A stretch of 64,000 bases of DNA from Plutella xylostella (lineage: Eukaryota; Arthropoda; Insecta; Lepidoptera; Plutellidae), in NCBI RefSeq assembly GCF_932276165.1, contig NC_063995.1, positions 3,596,001 through 3,660,000 on the forward strand. The letters are read 5' to 3'. The translations under genes were made by a program, and so were the position numbers. This document shows, in pieces, positions 9,211 to 20,943 of this stretch (within the stretch, counting starts at the first letter, position 1; every line of letters starts with the position of its first letter). The notes under the pieces are model-generated. The model did no database searches. It was not told where the DNA came from and saw only the letters and a program-made list of their open reading frames with translations.

Positions 9211-11400
9211 AAAGTATATTTTTATAGAGCTACTGGCATGGCACTAATATTATTTATCAAATTGACTATTCCAAAACAATGTTAGTGGTCCAGGGATTCT
9301 TTGATACAGAAATGCTGTGCTGTGATGCGGTTATCTATACCATAGATCTACAACTTCTATTTAAATGGTATGTGGATCGGAACCCCGTAGGTAAAGTAGG
9401 AATAACACGAATGGAATGTTGGGCAGGCGAGGTCAGGCTCATTTCTGTGGAATGCATCCGTAGTAAAAAAAAGCGGTTCATCATCAAACAACTGACACGT
9501 AACGTTAATGGTAAAATGGGCGAATAAAATTATGTTAAGTACCTACCTAAATATTTATGTAAGTACTCATATCACGATGTTTTATCGTGCTATGAGTACT
9601 AAAAGATGCTGTGTGATAATGTGAAACCCTTGGGAATGGTAAAAAAAATAACATGAATAACGCCGTACCTACACAACACCCCGTTTACACACAGTTAGGT
9701 AAAGGTAGGTTATTAATAAGTACTTAACTAAGTACCTATATTTAACAATACTAAATAAATAAATCGGTACTGTACAGCAAGGACAAGGATTTATTTTCTA
9801 ATCCCGATATTTCGGGATTAAGGTGAAGAGCCAACTAGCGCCGCGCTGCCGAGAAAAATATCTTGATTTGATTCCGTTTTTTTTTTTAAATTGTGACGTT
9901 TGCACCCTTGACCTGCTAATTCCTGCCTTCCAATACCCAGTACGTATATTTTTAAGACATAGGTAAGTAGGTACGCCATAATAACTAATACAATGATGAT
10001 GAAAAATGTGTTCATGCTGGTGGACCCATAGCTTTTAGCATCTTATTGTACCTACCTGGACCTATCTATGCTCTGTTTCTTTATTCACAGCCGTTATATC
10101 TATTAAGTAGGTAGTTAAGTATATCAATTGATATATTATGTACGTAACAATATTATCAATAGCATACACTCATCAGTAAATCATGTAGTATCTTGTACTT
10201 ACGAATATCACGCGTGCAGATAAATAATGCAACCATATGAACATGGCAGACGGACTTTACCTAGATACCTAGAACCTACAATAAAATATAATTGAAGTTT
10301 TGTCTTTAGTACCTTTCCCACTTAGATGATAGAAACAATATTAATTAAAACGTAGTTAAGTATATAAGGTTATATAACTTAAGAATTTAACTTTTACTTT
10401 GAATTAACTACTTAAAGAGGTAGATTTACCTATAAAAAGGTTCTTTCCGGGCAATTTGTCACTAAGATGAAAAAGGAATGGCATTTACTTAGTTAAATTA
10501 TACAGCCTTCTGCGAACAAATAACTACAAAGCATTGTCCTTGTGGCGGTGTCGCATTATTCTATAGTATCTAATGCTATCTAAGCGAGTGAATAATACAT
10601 TATAGTAGGTATAAGGCATACCTATCTCGCTGCACGTAGCTGTTAGGCTCAGGCTGGCATCTAGGTATCTCGAGGGGCTAGATTCTCGACAACATGCCAT
10701 AAAAGGCATATGGCCTGACTCCGTGAGCCAATTAACTTCTCGTTGTCACTAATAGCTATAGCTAACTATCTTACTTCGTTAGGTAGGTATTATTATTACT
10801 TATAAGTAGATACTAAAGTATTGTTACTGGTCTAATAGTAATTAGGTTCTACACAAAGGTTATTTAATGGAATAATACATTAGGATCGGTAGTTATTTAC
10901 ATTATGTTTTTATGTTGCATTTGTTTGGTGTTGGTTGAAGTTTTGACTAAAATTACTTACCTATGTTTGGTAGGTAGTCAGGTACTTACCTAATATCTGG
11001 TTTTAGACCTACCATTAGGTACTTACTTAATACTTACTTACCACTACCAGTGTTTGGTCTTATAGTATATTTACTTATAATAAATTACGTATACTATAAG
11101 TGCTAAGTACCTACTCCTGATAACTTATCACTTGTCCTAGATGGTAATTAATGTTTACACCAATAAGTATGCCTTTAACATTTTTTTTAACTACAGCCTT
11201 GCTCCTAATACTTACCCTGCTCCTAATCGGCTGATCTACTCATTGTACTAATCTCGTATCATATACTACATTATGTACTTATTTAATAATATTACATATC
11301 TAAGTAACTCTGTTATGGGTTATGGGCTTACGGGCCATGAAAACATGACATGCAAACGGTAGCAGCTAAGTTTTTTTACGATTTAAGAACCTACCTATAT
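9211..11400. other. Gene desert, left part (brinker upstream domain)
   Basis: AT-rich DNA without plausible exons. It is studded with TAGGTAGGTAC / AAGTACCTACC motifs that are common in lepidopteran intergenic DNA. A perfect 9-bp-arm hairpin lies at 9562-9600 (AGTACTCAT ... ATGAGTACT). Short ORFs here lack any codon or domain signal. Confidence 0.5.
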
Positions 11401-11573
11401 CAAAGGATTAACGTGAAGTGGTCGGAGGGACGAGGGCAGGCAGGGGACACACGTCGCATTGTATGCAGATGCACGCGCGCTGGATAGCTTTGGCGGCCAT
11501 ATTGGGAACCTGAGCGTCTCGTGTGCGTGACAATGCGCGGGCAAACAGCACGTAGGTATAGAACGGAGCGCGC

Positions 11574-11589
11574 CAGACGCGGTGGCGGC
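11574..11589 (-). promoter_or_regulatory. Relaxed BMP silencer element match
   Basis: On the minus strand this reads GCCGCC-ACCGC-GTCTG. It fits GNCGNC-N5-GTCTG but has C where the strict consensus has a purine. It lies 20 bases from the exact site 11609-11624. Confidence 0.35.
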
Positions 11590-11608
11590 GACGGCGTGGC
11601 CGCGCCGC

Positions 11609-11624
11609 CAGACCGATCGGCGCC
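11609..11624 (-). promoter_or_regulatory. Exact BMP silencer element match (GRCGNC-N5-GTCTG)
   Basis: On the minus strand this reads GGCGCC-GATCG-GTCTG. In Drosophila this bipartite site binds Mad (GC-rich half) and Medea (GTCTG half), and the 5-bp spacing is needed to recruit Schnurri. It is about 9.2 kb upstream of the nearest brinker start codon. Confidence 0.6.
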
Positions 11625-11670
11625 TGCGCAGCGAGCGCACAAAAGACTCATTGTATTCAAAGCCGCCCGA

Positions 11671-14220
11671 CATTAAGGGACCCTTAGCTCAGTCAGCATT
11701 TTTTGTTGGAATTCCCAAACTCGGAACGACATTCGAACAATGGGTTTCCGTCCCTTTATTGGCACCTTATTTTTTTGTCGCACCTTAAATGGACCTACCT
11801 ACGCTCTCAAAAGAAAACCTTAACCTGTTTCGATGGCGGCAAAGATTTAGCCGCCTCTTATCTATCGCATCATCCCATTCAATATTTATCCTTCACAGAT
11901 TGAAATGCGGTCTTGTCTCTCTAGTTAGAGGCAGTTGAAAATGTTTAGACTTTAATAGTCAGGAACCTTTTCGGATTTATTATTTACTTTTCAGACAGCT
12001 ATCCCTCTAGTAAGATGGGATAGGAAATAAGGTGTCCGGTATTACCTACAACATGTAACCCGTAGACTAGAAGAATAATTACTAATTTAGTTAACTATAA
12101 CTAGGTATTATACATATATTAAGAAACAAAATTAAAAAAAGAACAGATATTGAACGTCTCATTACTATCTATGAATACCGGGAATTGCGGGATTTATGAT
12201 TTGGTTAGGGCAAGGGCATCACTACAGATAGAACATAGGTAGGTAAGTACTTTAATTAAGTACATAATGATTCAGGAGATTTAAGCAGGATTATAGAACA
12301 TAATAATAACTTATATGCCTACTGTATCAATAATAACTAAGTATAAGTATAGATAGTCTACTCCCTCAACTTGTACAGGTGCGATTAAAACATACGTTAA
12401 CTAGTAGGATGTTTTAAAGTAAAGTAACTTGCAAACTCACCTAGAATAAAAATCATAACTTCCGTTTGAGAGCGTTTTTCCTAAAACTGTCACGCTTCAC
12501 GACCTCTTCAATAATTCATTTTTTTAGAACCTACCTCCCAATACCCAGTAACAGTAGTTAACTCAATGTAGGATATCAATCGGTTTCTGCAGCGGTGCCG
12601 GCGGGCGGGGTGCTGCGTAGCTGTAGCGGCGCCAGCGGGTGCTAGCGGGTAACCGTCGCGGCCGGACAGGCTGTCTCCTCGTGCCAGCCTTGGGGTTAGT
12701 CGCCAGACTGCTCAAAACGCCCCACTTCTGCGCGCGATGGTCGAACACGAGGCTGTTACCCAACACTATATTTGTCGCCATTATTCCAAAATTTAAACTT
12801 TTATTTGTATCTTCGCCGTCGCCAAGCTGGTGTTCCTATCCTACACTTTTAAAAAGATCCTTGGTCCAGAAGCGGACGCGACTAGTTATATTATACCTAC
12901 TGATGATGATGATTGTGAACCAGCCTTCACGCTGTATATGATATTGACATTGATGCCCTAGGCCCTAGCACAAAGCAGAATGCAGACTCTACCTCTAGAA
13001 TATCAAATTCTTTATTATTCCTGATACTTTTATGATTTGGTAATCTTATAGTCCGTGATGTTAATCCAATCGCCTCAGTTGATAATGTTGCCTCTCATTC
13101 GCCAACAATGCGGCGGCGGCGACCGCTAGGTGCGGTGCTGCGGGGACGCCCACGCCCGAGAACCCACCAAACTGGTTACCTCTCACCAGCACCCAGAGCG
13201 GCTAGGGACCGCCGCCGCCTCTGCCCTCTCGCCGTTTGAACGCGCATCGATAGGTCAGTAGTATTAGCTGGTAAATACTTAATAAAATAGGCTTTGTAAC
13301 TAACCCAACGAATTATGAATCGTTAATAAATAGTGCTGGTAGGGTTTCGGGTTGGGGTCTGGCCGGGAACTGCGATAACCGCTGTCAATGTAGGTACCTG
13401 AGTAAAATTGCAGCAGAGGAAAAACTTTTGTAGTGAACTACGTTTCATGAGTAACAAGAAAATATTTTTTCCATAAAACTTGAGACGTGTAAGTGACGGT
13501 CAGCCTTTTCATTAGTTGTGTAATCGAGTCAGTAGGTGAGGTGAGTTTCCCACGAATTCTTGTCGAAGTATGCGGCTGGTGTCAACTCGGCGAAATGCTA
13601 TCTGCATCCGCTTCTGACGTCGACGCACAACATGGGTGGGTCACTCCGGTCGACCAATGTACTGGGTGCGATAAAGCAATGAGGGAATACTTTACTCTAT
13701 TCCATAGAATTCGTCATACCGGTCATTCTGAAAGAACCCTCTTGTACTTATTTACTTTTTTTTTTCAATTAACTATCAGCGCTTGTAACATTTTTAATGT
13801 GATGCATGCAGTATGCACCTGAAAATTACCTCTTCTACCTAAAGGTACTTAAACATGAATTATCTAGATAAGTACTAACTAATAAATTATCGGATAAGAT
13901 AAGACAACTACAGCACTTTTATTACTTTGGCTTGAAGTACCTACAGAACCTCGGTAAGTACCTTATCCAACTCTAACCATGAGTAATCTTCCAACCATAC
14001 TATAATTTGGTATAGATACTATAAGCACTAGGTCAAGAAAGAGACTCGATCTGTCGGCCATGGATCTCTGGCGAGGCGCCACCGCCGCGTGCCAATCGAT
14101 AGTCCGATCATTGCACAACCGATTATCCGACAACCCAGATACAGGCGCACTTTAATCAACCTTTTACTTTTATCGAATATTCGCTATATAGTCAAGTGAT
14201 TAATTTGTAGGTAGGTACCA
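11671..14220. other. Gene desert with GC-rich islands
   Basis: Mostly AT-rich DNA with no supported exon. GC-rich blocks stand out at about 12585-12740 and 13105-13230. The 16-mer TGCATGCAGTATGCAC at 13803-13818 recurs at 17063-17078. The ORF at 13493-13822 shows no domain and is not credited. Confidence 0.4.
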
Positions 14221-14438
14221 ATATAATCTAATTAAGTATCCGAACGATTGTCCACTGAGTAAAATCAAAATCGAATCTGGAACTTTGTAGCATACGTCTG
14301 TTAGTATTACAGTATGTAAGTACCTATATAATCTAATTAAGTAAGTATCCGAACGATTGTCCACTGAGTAAAATCAAAATCGAATCTGGAACTTTGTAGC
14401 ATACGTCTGTTAGTATTACAGTATGTAAGTACCTATAT
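14221..14438. repeat. Tandem duplication, two copies of about 105-113 bp
   Basis: Copy 1 starts at 14221 and copy 2 at 14326, both with ATATAATCTAATTAAG. The copies are almost identical through AGTATGTAAGTACCTATAT. The only clear difference is a 4-bp AGTA/GTAA-type insertion in copy 2 just before TATCCGAACG, suggesting a recent duplication. Confidence 0.9.
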
Positions 14439-16480
14439 GTTTTATTTATTTTTAGAATGGTTACGCGAAGTGATCAGGCGGCGCCTAGCCAACTTGGCGT
14501 GTCGCTTCGGGCGATGACGTGACGCTCGCCGCCACGCTCGGTGACTCTTCGTGCCAATCCAGTGCCCAGCCACATCGCGCCACAGAGGCCACATCGGACC
14601 ACTCTAGCCACATCGAGCCAATGTGGTGACTCTGGCCATATTGGACCACACTGGCCCCATCATGCCAATAAAACAATAGATAAGTTCATTATATCTTGTA
14701 GATATGTAAATACTTACTACAAGTAGAGCGTTCGATGCGCGTGACGGATTAGATTACATTTGGTGCATTTTCCACTCTATATTGGTTGATGATATCATTC
14801 TCGATGTGTGTTGGTAGTTGGTACCTACCTAGAGTTATCTACAAGTGATTATTACCAACCAATCCTCGCGCGTGTTCTTCCACACGAACCTCAGTCAGCT
14901 CGTATTGAGCTACACCCCAGCAGAAAACGCCGGTTTATGGTCCAATCAGGAACAACTGGACTCATGCTGGAGAGGTAGACGATGCATTCAATGAGATCTG
15001 AAGAAGCAGTATCTAAGTGGGTACAGCAAGGAGCTGGAATAGCGCCACCATAGCCAGAGCAGTGACGAGGCAAGCTTTTGCGTCTAAAGAACGCTGAACG
15101 CTGGAGGCAACTAAATGATATAAGGGTATGATGTAATAAAGGAATCAACAGCACACACATCGCTCTACCAAACACTAACGTAGGCATGTTTTGATGTTTA
15201 GTTGTTGACGACCTAACCTAGCTAGCAGCTAGAACCAGCTATCTATTCTATATTTGGAAATGATGCAATGCTCTGACGAACAAACCGCGCCAATCGTTAG
15301 AGAACATATACCCACCTAGCTCTTAGAGCTAATTATTTTCCATAGATAGGTAAGTAGGTAGTAAATACTTACTTAATAATTTTGCTTAGTTACCTATATA
15401 CATTAGTGAATTAACTACTCGTATCTTTTGTAACATCTCATAAGTAGAAACTGAAAATACAAAATCCTGTGAGTAATAATGAAATGGTCTCTGCCAGCGG
15501 CTGCGTCTAATTGAGGCATACAACTGTTCTTGATTTCCTTTTGTTAAATTCCTATAGAGTTTGTTGATTATTATTGATGTAGCTATCCTGTATACATGAT
15601 CGAGGTAATCTAATTAGTTATTGCCAAGTCCGTGACCACAAAGAAACTTCATGATCATGATCATTAAGATTGAATAACAGTCACTTGATAGCCTGACTAG
15701 ATAACTGGAACCTCCCACACCTGCTCGCATACGACATTACTGGAAGTAACACCTAGTTGATGTTATATTATAACATGGGGTATTGACGTACCTGATCGTC
15801 AGACCGTGATCATCAGATCACTAATCAGGTACGTCAATACTACAATACAATACAGTAATCATACTTAGGTACTTACTACGTCTTTATTTTAAACTACGCA
15901 AAATAACAATTATCTTACCGAAATGGTTATTGCTTTATTTGCATTGTAGTTGCAGTCGGTTGCGCGATGCCGGCGGCGGCGTCGCGGCGCCCACGCACAG
16001 ATTGGCTCGGCTCATGATGGCTCTACATCTATTACCGTCTCTGAAATGTACTAATTAAATTAATTAAATATAGTTAGAGCGTTTGCAACGAGATGCCTTG
16101 CAGCATACTATAGTATCTCGATTCAACCAGCAAGCACATCATGTTGGAAAGTTGGAGCCTTTCCTACTGAACCAACACCCTGCCTAGCAACTAGCAAACT
16201 GTTTCACACTGTTTTTCTATGACGCTTTTTCATAATAATGAATAATGTATATTTTGTGTAACCAGTCTTAATAGAAAGCTAAATAAACTGATGAGGAGCG
16301 AGCCGGGCGCGGCGCTAACATGGTGGCGCGAACAACGCACACTCCGACTCAAGTTGAATGCTCAACTCAGCAGCTACATGTGACTTTTATTTACATGAAA
16401 ATAAAGATAAATGTTGTGGATGCCTTTATAGATAACCATATCGGTCGAGTGTAGGAACGTAACTTTAAATATGTGGCCGT
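14439..16480. other. Gene desert, middle part
   Basis: No exons supported. About 14555-14670 is a degenerate run of CCACATCGNNCCA-like words. A hairpin with 17-bp perfect arms lies at 15780-15840 (GTATTGACGTACCTGAT ... ATCAGGTACGTCAATAC). A short GC-rich block lies at about 15958-16010. Confidence 0.4.
15780..15840. repeat. 61-bp hairpin with 17-bp perfect arms
   Basis: GTATTGACGTACCTGAT (15780-15796) is followed by its exact reverse complement at 15824-15840. The loop itself holds a smaller GTGATCA-type inverted repeat. It may be a tiny MITE remnant or a structured site. Confidence 0.8.
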
Positions 16481-16492
16481 AAACCGGTTGGT

Positions 16493-16508
16493 GGCGACCG
16501 GACGTCTG
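16493..16508 (+). promoter_or_regulatory. Exact BMP silencer element match (GRCGNC-N5-GTCTG)
   Basis: Reads GGCGAC-CGGAC-GTCTG. It sits in a short GC-rich patch about 4.4 kb upstream of the preferred brinker start at 20944. Confidence 0.6.
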
Positions 16509-17037
16509 AAGTCAAAGGAGCGCCTCGGCTCAACGCAGCGACGACGCCGGCGTATTTTTGGATCTAAATTAGGATTAATAAACATGATAATAATAAGTAT
16601 TATCTACATTTGTGTTGTTTGTCTGAACACATAAGCTATACCTACTTGATCCATATTCACCTTCAAAATCATAACTTACGAAATAAGTAATACTGATAAT
16701 CTGAAAGCGTCGTTGTGTGCCTAACTGAAAAGGTAGAACCTACTCTTACCTAGGTGCCATGCCGATGCCGGTTAGTTTACAAGAGGTGCTGCCTAATTAT
16801 CTACGGTCGCGCTCCCTAGATCAGAAGTATAATTATATTTTACCTACCTATCTCAAGTATTAATACATACTTACTGTAAGTATATGTACTTGTTTAAGTA
16901 TATACCTACACCAGTGTACCTAGTCTGGTACGATGTAGATTATATTATATCTCGAGATTGTGATGATAGTGGTGAAGATCTAATAGAATGAGCAAGTGCG
17001 TAAAGCGAACCACTCTAGTCTGTTATTAGCGGTCGTT

Positions 17038-17300
17038 AACGTTTGTTAACTGTTACATGTGGTGCATGCAGTATGCACGGCCATATGGCGAGCATATTTT
17101 ACAATTTCCGAGAAATCGTTCAGTTATCTCAAAGGCTAATGTTATGGTTAATTGATAACGGGAGACCGATGAAATCACGTTTTTTAATGTTTTCTCCTCT
17201 AGGACATCTCGAACTCATTTTGTCAAAGATACTCGTAATAACAAACATCTGTAGTTTCACAGAGAGGCTTTCCTCTATGTACAGTTAGGATATTGCAAGC
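17038..17300. promoter_or_regulatory. Candidate cis-regulatory block
   Basis: This block lacks the simple TAAGTACC background and holds several transcription-factor-like words close together. They are the inverted repeat GTGCAT-GCAGT-ATGCAC at 17062-17078, CAAAGG and TCAAAG (TCF-like), GGTTAATTGATAA (homeodomain-like) and GTTATC. It has no coding signal. The call rests on composition and motif density only. Confidence 0.3.
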
Positions 17301-18101
17301 TTGAAGAACTTAATTAGGTGGATTATGTACTTACGCACTATTTATGCAGGATGCAAACAATTTTATCACATACAAACATCCAATCATAAAATATGGTCAA
17401 TTTCCGTTCCGTCCTCAGCTACGTGAGTTGATATTCAAGCAGAAGAAGAGAACACGTCAGCCTCATGAATAATGAATGGTTTAAATACTTACATAGGTAA
17501 GTATAAAAATAAGTTAAATACCTACTTATCGGTTTATAAAGAAAGATGATCGTCTGGCCTAGGTACATAGTTAATATAGCTATCTAGGTCTTACGAAAGT
17601 ACCTACATATATATTAATAAGTAACTGGTGGATCAGAAAGGATTCTCGATCTGCATCACCATGTTCCCAAGGTAGCAGACTTCATTCTGCCTAAGCCCAA
17701 AAGTTTGAGAAAGCTAAAAATATCAGAATTCGGAACCAGTACCTATATCAACGCTACGATCTCACAAGTTATGAGCCCAACTGGTCCCCATTTGGGTGAC
17801 GCTTGGAACACACGTGTGCTTAACACTTCATCCTTGATTTGCCCTAACAACTGATGAGCCATGGTATTATAGACCTTCATCCATGGAGACAGGTCAGATA
17901 TTTCCAATGCGAGCTGCAGGCCATATACAGTTGCCGTCTTCGAGTGGCGCTGTTGACTGAAGTGTTTTATAGCTGACAGTGTTTTTGTTAATATGCGTGC
18001 TAATGCTTATAGTAATTAAGCACAAAATCGGTCTCAATGCTTCGGGAGATAGGCTGGTTTGGCGCTGGAGTGGGGCGATTGGTATGGTGAGCTGGCTCGA
18101 C

Positions 18102-18117
18102 GGCGTCGGTGTGTCTG
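18102..18117 (+). promoter_or_regulatory. Exact BMP silencer element match (GRCGNC-N5-GTCTG)
   Basis: Reads GGCGTC-GGTGT-GTCTG. It lies in a GC-richer patch (about 18045-18125) roughly 2.8 kb upstream of the brinker start at 20944. Confidence 0.6.
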
Positions 18118-18460
18118 TATCTGTGGGACTGATAGCTCATTTATTATTACATGTTGTCTCTTGTATGTATGTAGTGTAGGTACTCAAACTACTAAGAGTA
18201 ATATTAGTTCTCTTACTAGAGTGCTAATAGTACTCTTACTAGAGTAATATTAGTTCAATGTAAGCATGTAGTACTTACTTAATCGTCAAACTATCTACAT
18301 TTGTACGTACCGTGTTAGCAACAAACATCTACACAGAACACATCTAACAAAGCATATTTAAATTACAGGTTCTCAACAATATCTCCCGTACCTATGACCT
18401 GAACGAGCTATCAGTAAGATTATGAAAACCCGACCAAATTAAGAAGTAGGACCTCCCTAA

Positions 18461-18698
18461 GGGCGCCTTCAAATTAGTCGCTTATTGTCGCGCGACTGCA
18501 GCGCTGCTGCAGCGCTGCAGTCGCGCTGCTGTCTAAATTCCATATAAATTATTAACGCGCGACTGCAGCGCTGCTGCAGCGCTGCAGTCGCGCATCTTTT
18601 AAATTACAAAATTTATATGGATTTTGACAGCTGCGCGGCTGCAGCGCTGCAGCAGCGCTGCAGTCGCGCGACAATAAGCGACTAATTTGAAGGCGCCC
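18461..18698. mobile_element. PIF/Harbinger-like MITE
   Basis: A 238-bp foldback flanked by TAA on both sides (18458-18460 and 18699-18701), a 3-bp target duplication of the TWA type. The termini are GGGCGCCTTCAAATTAGTCG and its exact reverse complement. Inside, the segment GCGACTGCAGCGCTGC and its inverted partner GCAGCGCTGCAGTCGC occur several times, giving a nested hairpin. Confidence 0.88.
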
Positions 18699-18701
18699 TA
18701 A

Positions 18702-20080
18702 AACCATAGAATAACGAGTACAGTACTACAGTAAGTACCTACTAGTACTTTTACTTACTGGCTATTCTATGCTAAAACTTAAATATTTTAGGTTTCTTTA
18801 TTATTATTGCCAAAATCTGAATTACCTAATACCTATCAGTGTATCAATGACAATACTTATTTGAATTAGCGGTTGAGTAGCCTCAAACAAGTCCCAGTTG
18901 TAAGTCAATGGCTACTTCAGCCGCTAGAACGGAAGCTAGAACGCTGCCGCTGTCACTATCCTGCTGTTTTTTTTTTTATTTTTGGTAAAATAATGTCTAT
19001 AAGCCATTGACAAATATATTTGCTACAAGCACAGTCCTACAGTTACAGTACACCTAGGTACCTATCTAATATCTAAAAAAAACACCTACTACTCCATGAG
19101 CGATTGATAAATAATACATACATTTCTAAGTAAGTATCTAAGTAAATTACTCAACCTACGTAGAAGTCAAGTGAACGACGCAGCAAAAACTTGCGTGGTC
19201 AGTGGAAAATTCTGCGCGGCGGTTGAGTAGCTAAGTTGTCGTCGGCTCTCGATGAACGCCATGATGCCATGATGTCATGGTGGATTAAATTACCGACCGC
19301 GGAGCCCATGATCCGAGCGACCTTGCTTGTCATTCCGTGTAGGTATATCTATTTAGCTGTTGATGGAGGAGAGGGGGACAGATATCTGCAAGGCATGAAA
19401 TTAAAATGTGAAAATTATGTGTAAGAATGGTAATGGTAATGATTTCTTAGTTAAGAACTTAAGTCCTTGGATACGGTCATGTGCAGAGAAACCTGACCCC
19501 CTCTCATGATATCTCATAGCAATTCTGAGAGGGGTCAGATCATAGTCGCTAGTTTTTTAAAAGATTCATTATTTATAGATATTTACTTACATGAGTACAT
19601 ACATACTTACTTAAGTATAGGTATTAGGTACTTACTTACCAAAATACAGGAAAAATAAATTATGCTACATATAAAGAAACAATTTCATACCTTGCTTACA
19701 TGTTTTAAAGTTAAAAACCGAAATTATACCGGTATGATTTCGGTACAGATTTACGGCAAAGAAAATTAGTTTAAATAGTTATTTACTCACGTATTTTTTT
19801 TTTTATTTATTACCGTAACAGGTTAGGTAGGTAGAGATACCTAAACCTATCCCATTTTTACAGACGCCGCCGGACGCAAGACGGGTGCGGCATCAGCAGC
19901 AAGGCGGCTGGCCGCGTTCAACGCTCACAACAACAAAAAAACAACTTTCCACGAAACTGCGATGGCGCTAAGAACTCATAATATTTAAAAACGTCAGTTT
20001 CTAGCTATGAAAGGCTTGAAGTTACGACGTTTCTCCACTGTGGCCACTTGCCGAAATAACTTGTTGAAGGCGACAAAGGG
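18702..20080. other. Intergenic DNA upstream of brinker
   Basis: AT-rich DNA with poly(T) tracts near 18965 and 19796. It contains a truncated hairpin MITE at 19472-19543 and a small GC-rich patch at about 19860-19920. No exon can be supported. Confidence 0.4.
19472..19543. mobile_element. Hairpin MITE, truncated copy
   Basis: TACGGTCATGTGCAGAGAAA then CCTGACCCCCTCTCA is followed by TGAGAGGGGTCAG. It is the same family as the fuller copy at 22797-22880, but its right arm is lost after the GGGGTCAG. Confidence 0.7.
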
Positions 20081-20150
20081 TGGAGCGGGCGGCAGTGGGG
20101 GGCAGGGAATATAGCGCCGCCGAGCGACGGCATGTCTACGATCGCTTGGC

Positions 20151-20166
20151 GGCGACACCCTGTCTG
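20151..20166 (+). promoter_or_regulatory. Exact BMP silencer element match, promoter-proximal
   Basis: Reads GGCGAC-ACCCT-GTCTG. It lies about 0.8 kb upstream of the brinker start at 20944, inside a GC-rich island (about 20080-20245). This is the closest of the upstream sites. Confidence 0.65.
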
Positions 20167-20648
20167 CCACGGACGGATATGTTGCCGCTTTGTGCACATT
20201 CCTGTCCGCCTGCGCGTCCCACCCGCCCTCTGTGACGCCCGCGCGCACATATCGGCAACGTTGCTCACAAACTTGTTTCGTAAACGGATGTGGCAGTGGC
20301 CGAGGCAGGGTTATCTCTTTCCTTTTCTTTGCTGATACAAATGTGTGTGAGTAAAAAGGATAGCAATGGTGGCGCTATGTGCTATCGGCAACAACTTGCG
20401 GCATTTTTTCACGCCGAGAATGAGGCGAGATTACTGCACTAGGCGATGTTCACACTGACGAATAAATTTACTTCTTATTCACATTATTGAATTAATTTAA
20501 GAGTCTAGTTACGTTACGTTCAAATGGTTTCAAGTTCAAGATTGCTGTTTATATTTTGGATTTTAATGAAGTAATTTTAATTAATAATGAAGCAATGTTT
20601 CACCTAAATAGTATATTTATTTGTAGTATATTGCCGTAAGTTTTTCTA

Positions 20649-20670
20649 CGTATGACTATTCAGTCATACG
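20649..20670. repeat. Short perfect inverted repeat upstream of brinker
   Basis: CGTATGACT-ATTC-AGTCATACG lies about 110 bp before the upstream ATG at 20761. It may fall in the 5' UTR or core promoter, where it could form a hairpin or be a dimeric factor site. Confidence 0.6.
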
Positions 20671-20943
20671 AATCAGAATACGTAACCCACTAATAAATAA
20701 TAGTTTCAGTAAATAGTATAATTTAACATTAAATATTAATATCGAAACATTTAACGTAAAATGTCAGTGAAGTTGCTGTGGACACCGGCTATTGTGCACA
20801 CGACTCACGAGGCAACGCGCTCACGTAGCCGCGAGCCGCCGCGCTGGCCAGCTATCCAGCGAGCACACAACATCCGCCGACAGTCAGTCCGGCGCCGACA
20901 CTTGCCGAGCGCACACGTGTACAAAATTGTACAAAAAGTAATT

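Larger units (their letters stand above)
11430..11670. promoter_or_regulatory. GC-rich island, candidate brinker enhancer/silencer module
   Basis: A sharply bounded GC- and CpG-rich block in AT-rich surroundings. It contains one exact silencer-element match (11609-11624) and one relaxed match (11574-11589), plus many GGCG words that could be Mad or Brinker sites. Reading frames across it are open only because of base composition. Confidence 0.45.

Noticed and set aside
9279..9527. 82-codon plus-strand ORF
   Set aside because: No domain and no neighbouring exon; likely chance.
11395..11673. ORFs on both strands in the GC-rich block
   Set aside because: Open because of GC content; low-complexity Arg/Pro/Ala translations without a domain.
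13493..13822. 109-codon plus-strand ORF
   Set aside because: No recognisable domain, hydrophobic AT-driven C-terminal half, isolated in the desert.
20761..20943. N-terminal extension of Brinker as coding
   Set aside because: Arg/His-rich, no family resemblance, GC composition alone keeps it open; kept only as an alternative start.
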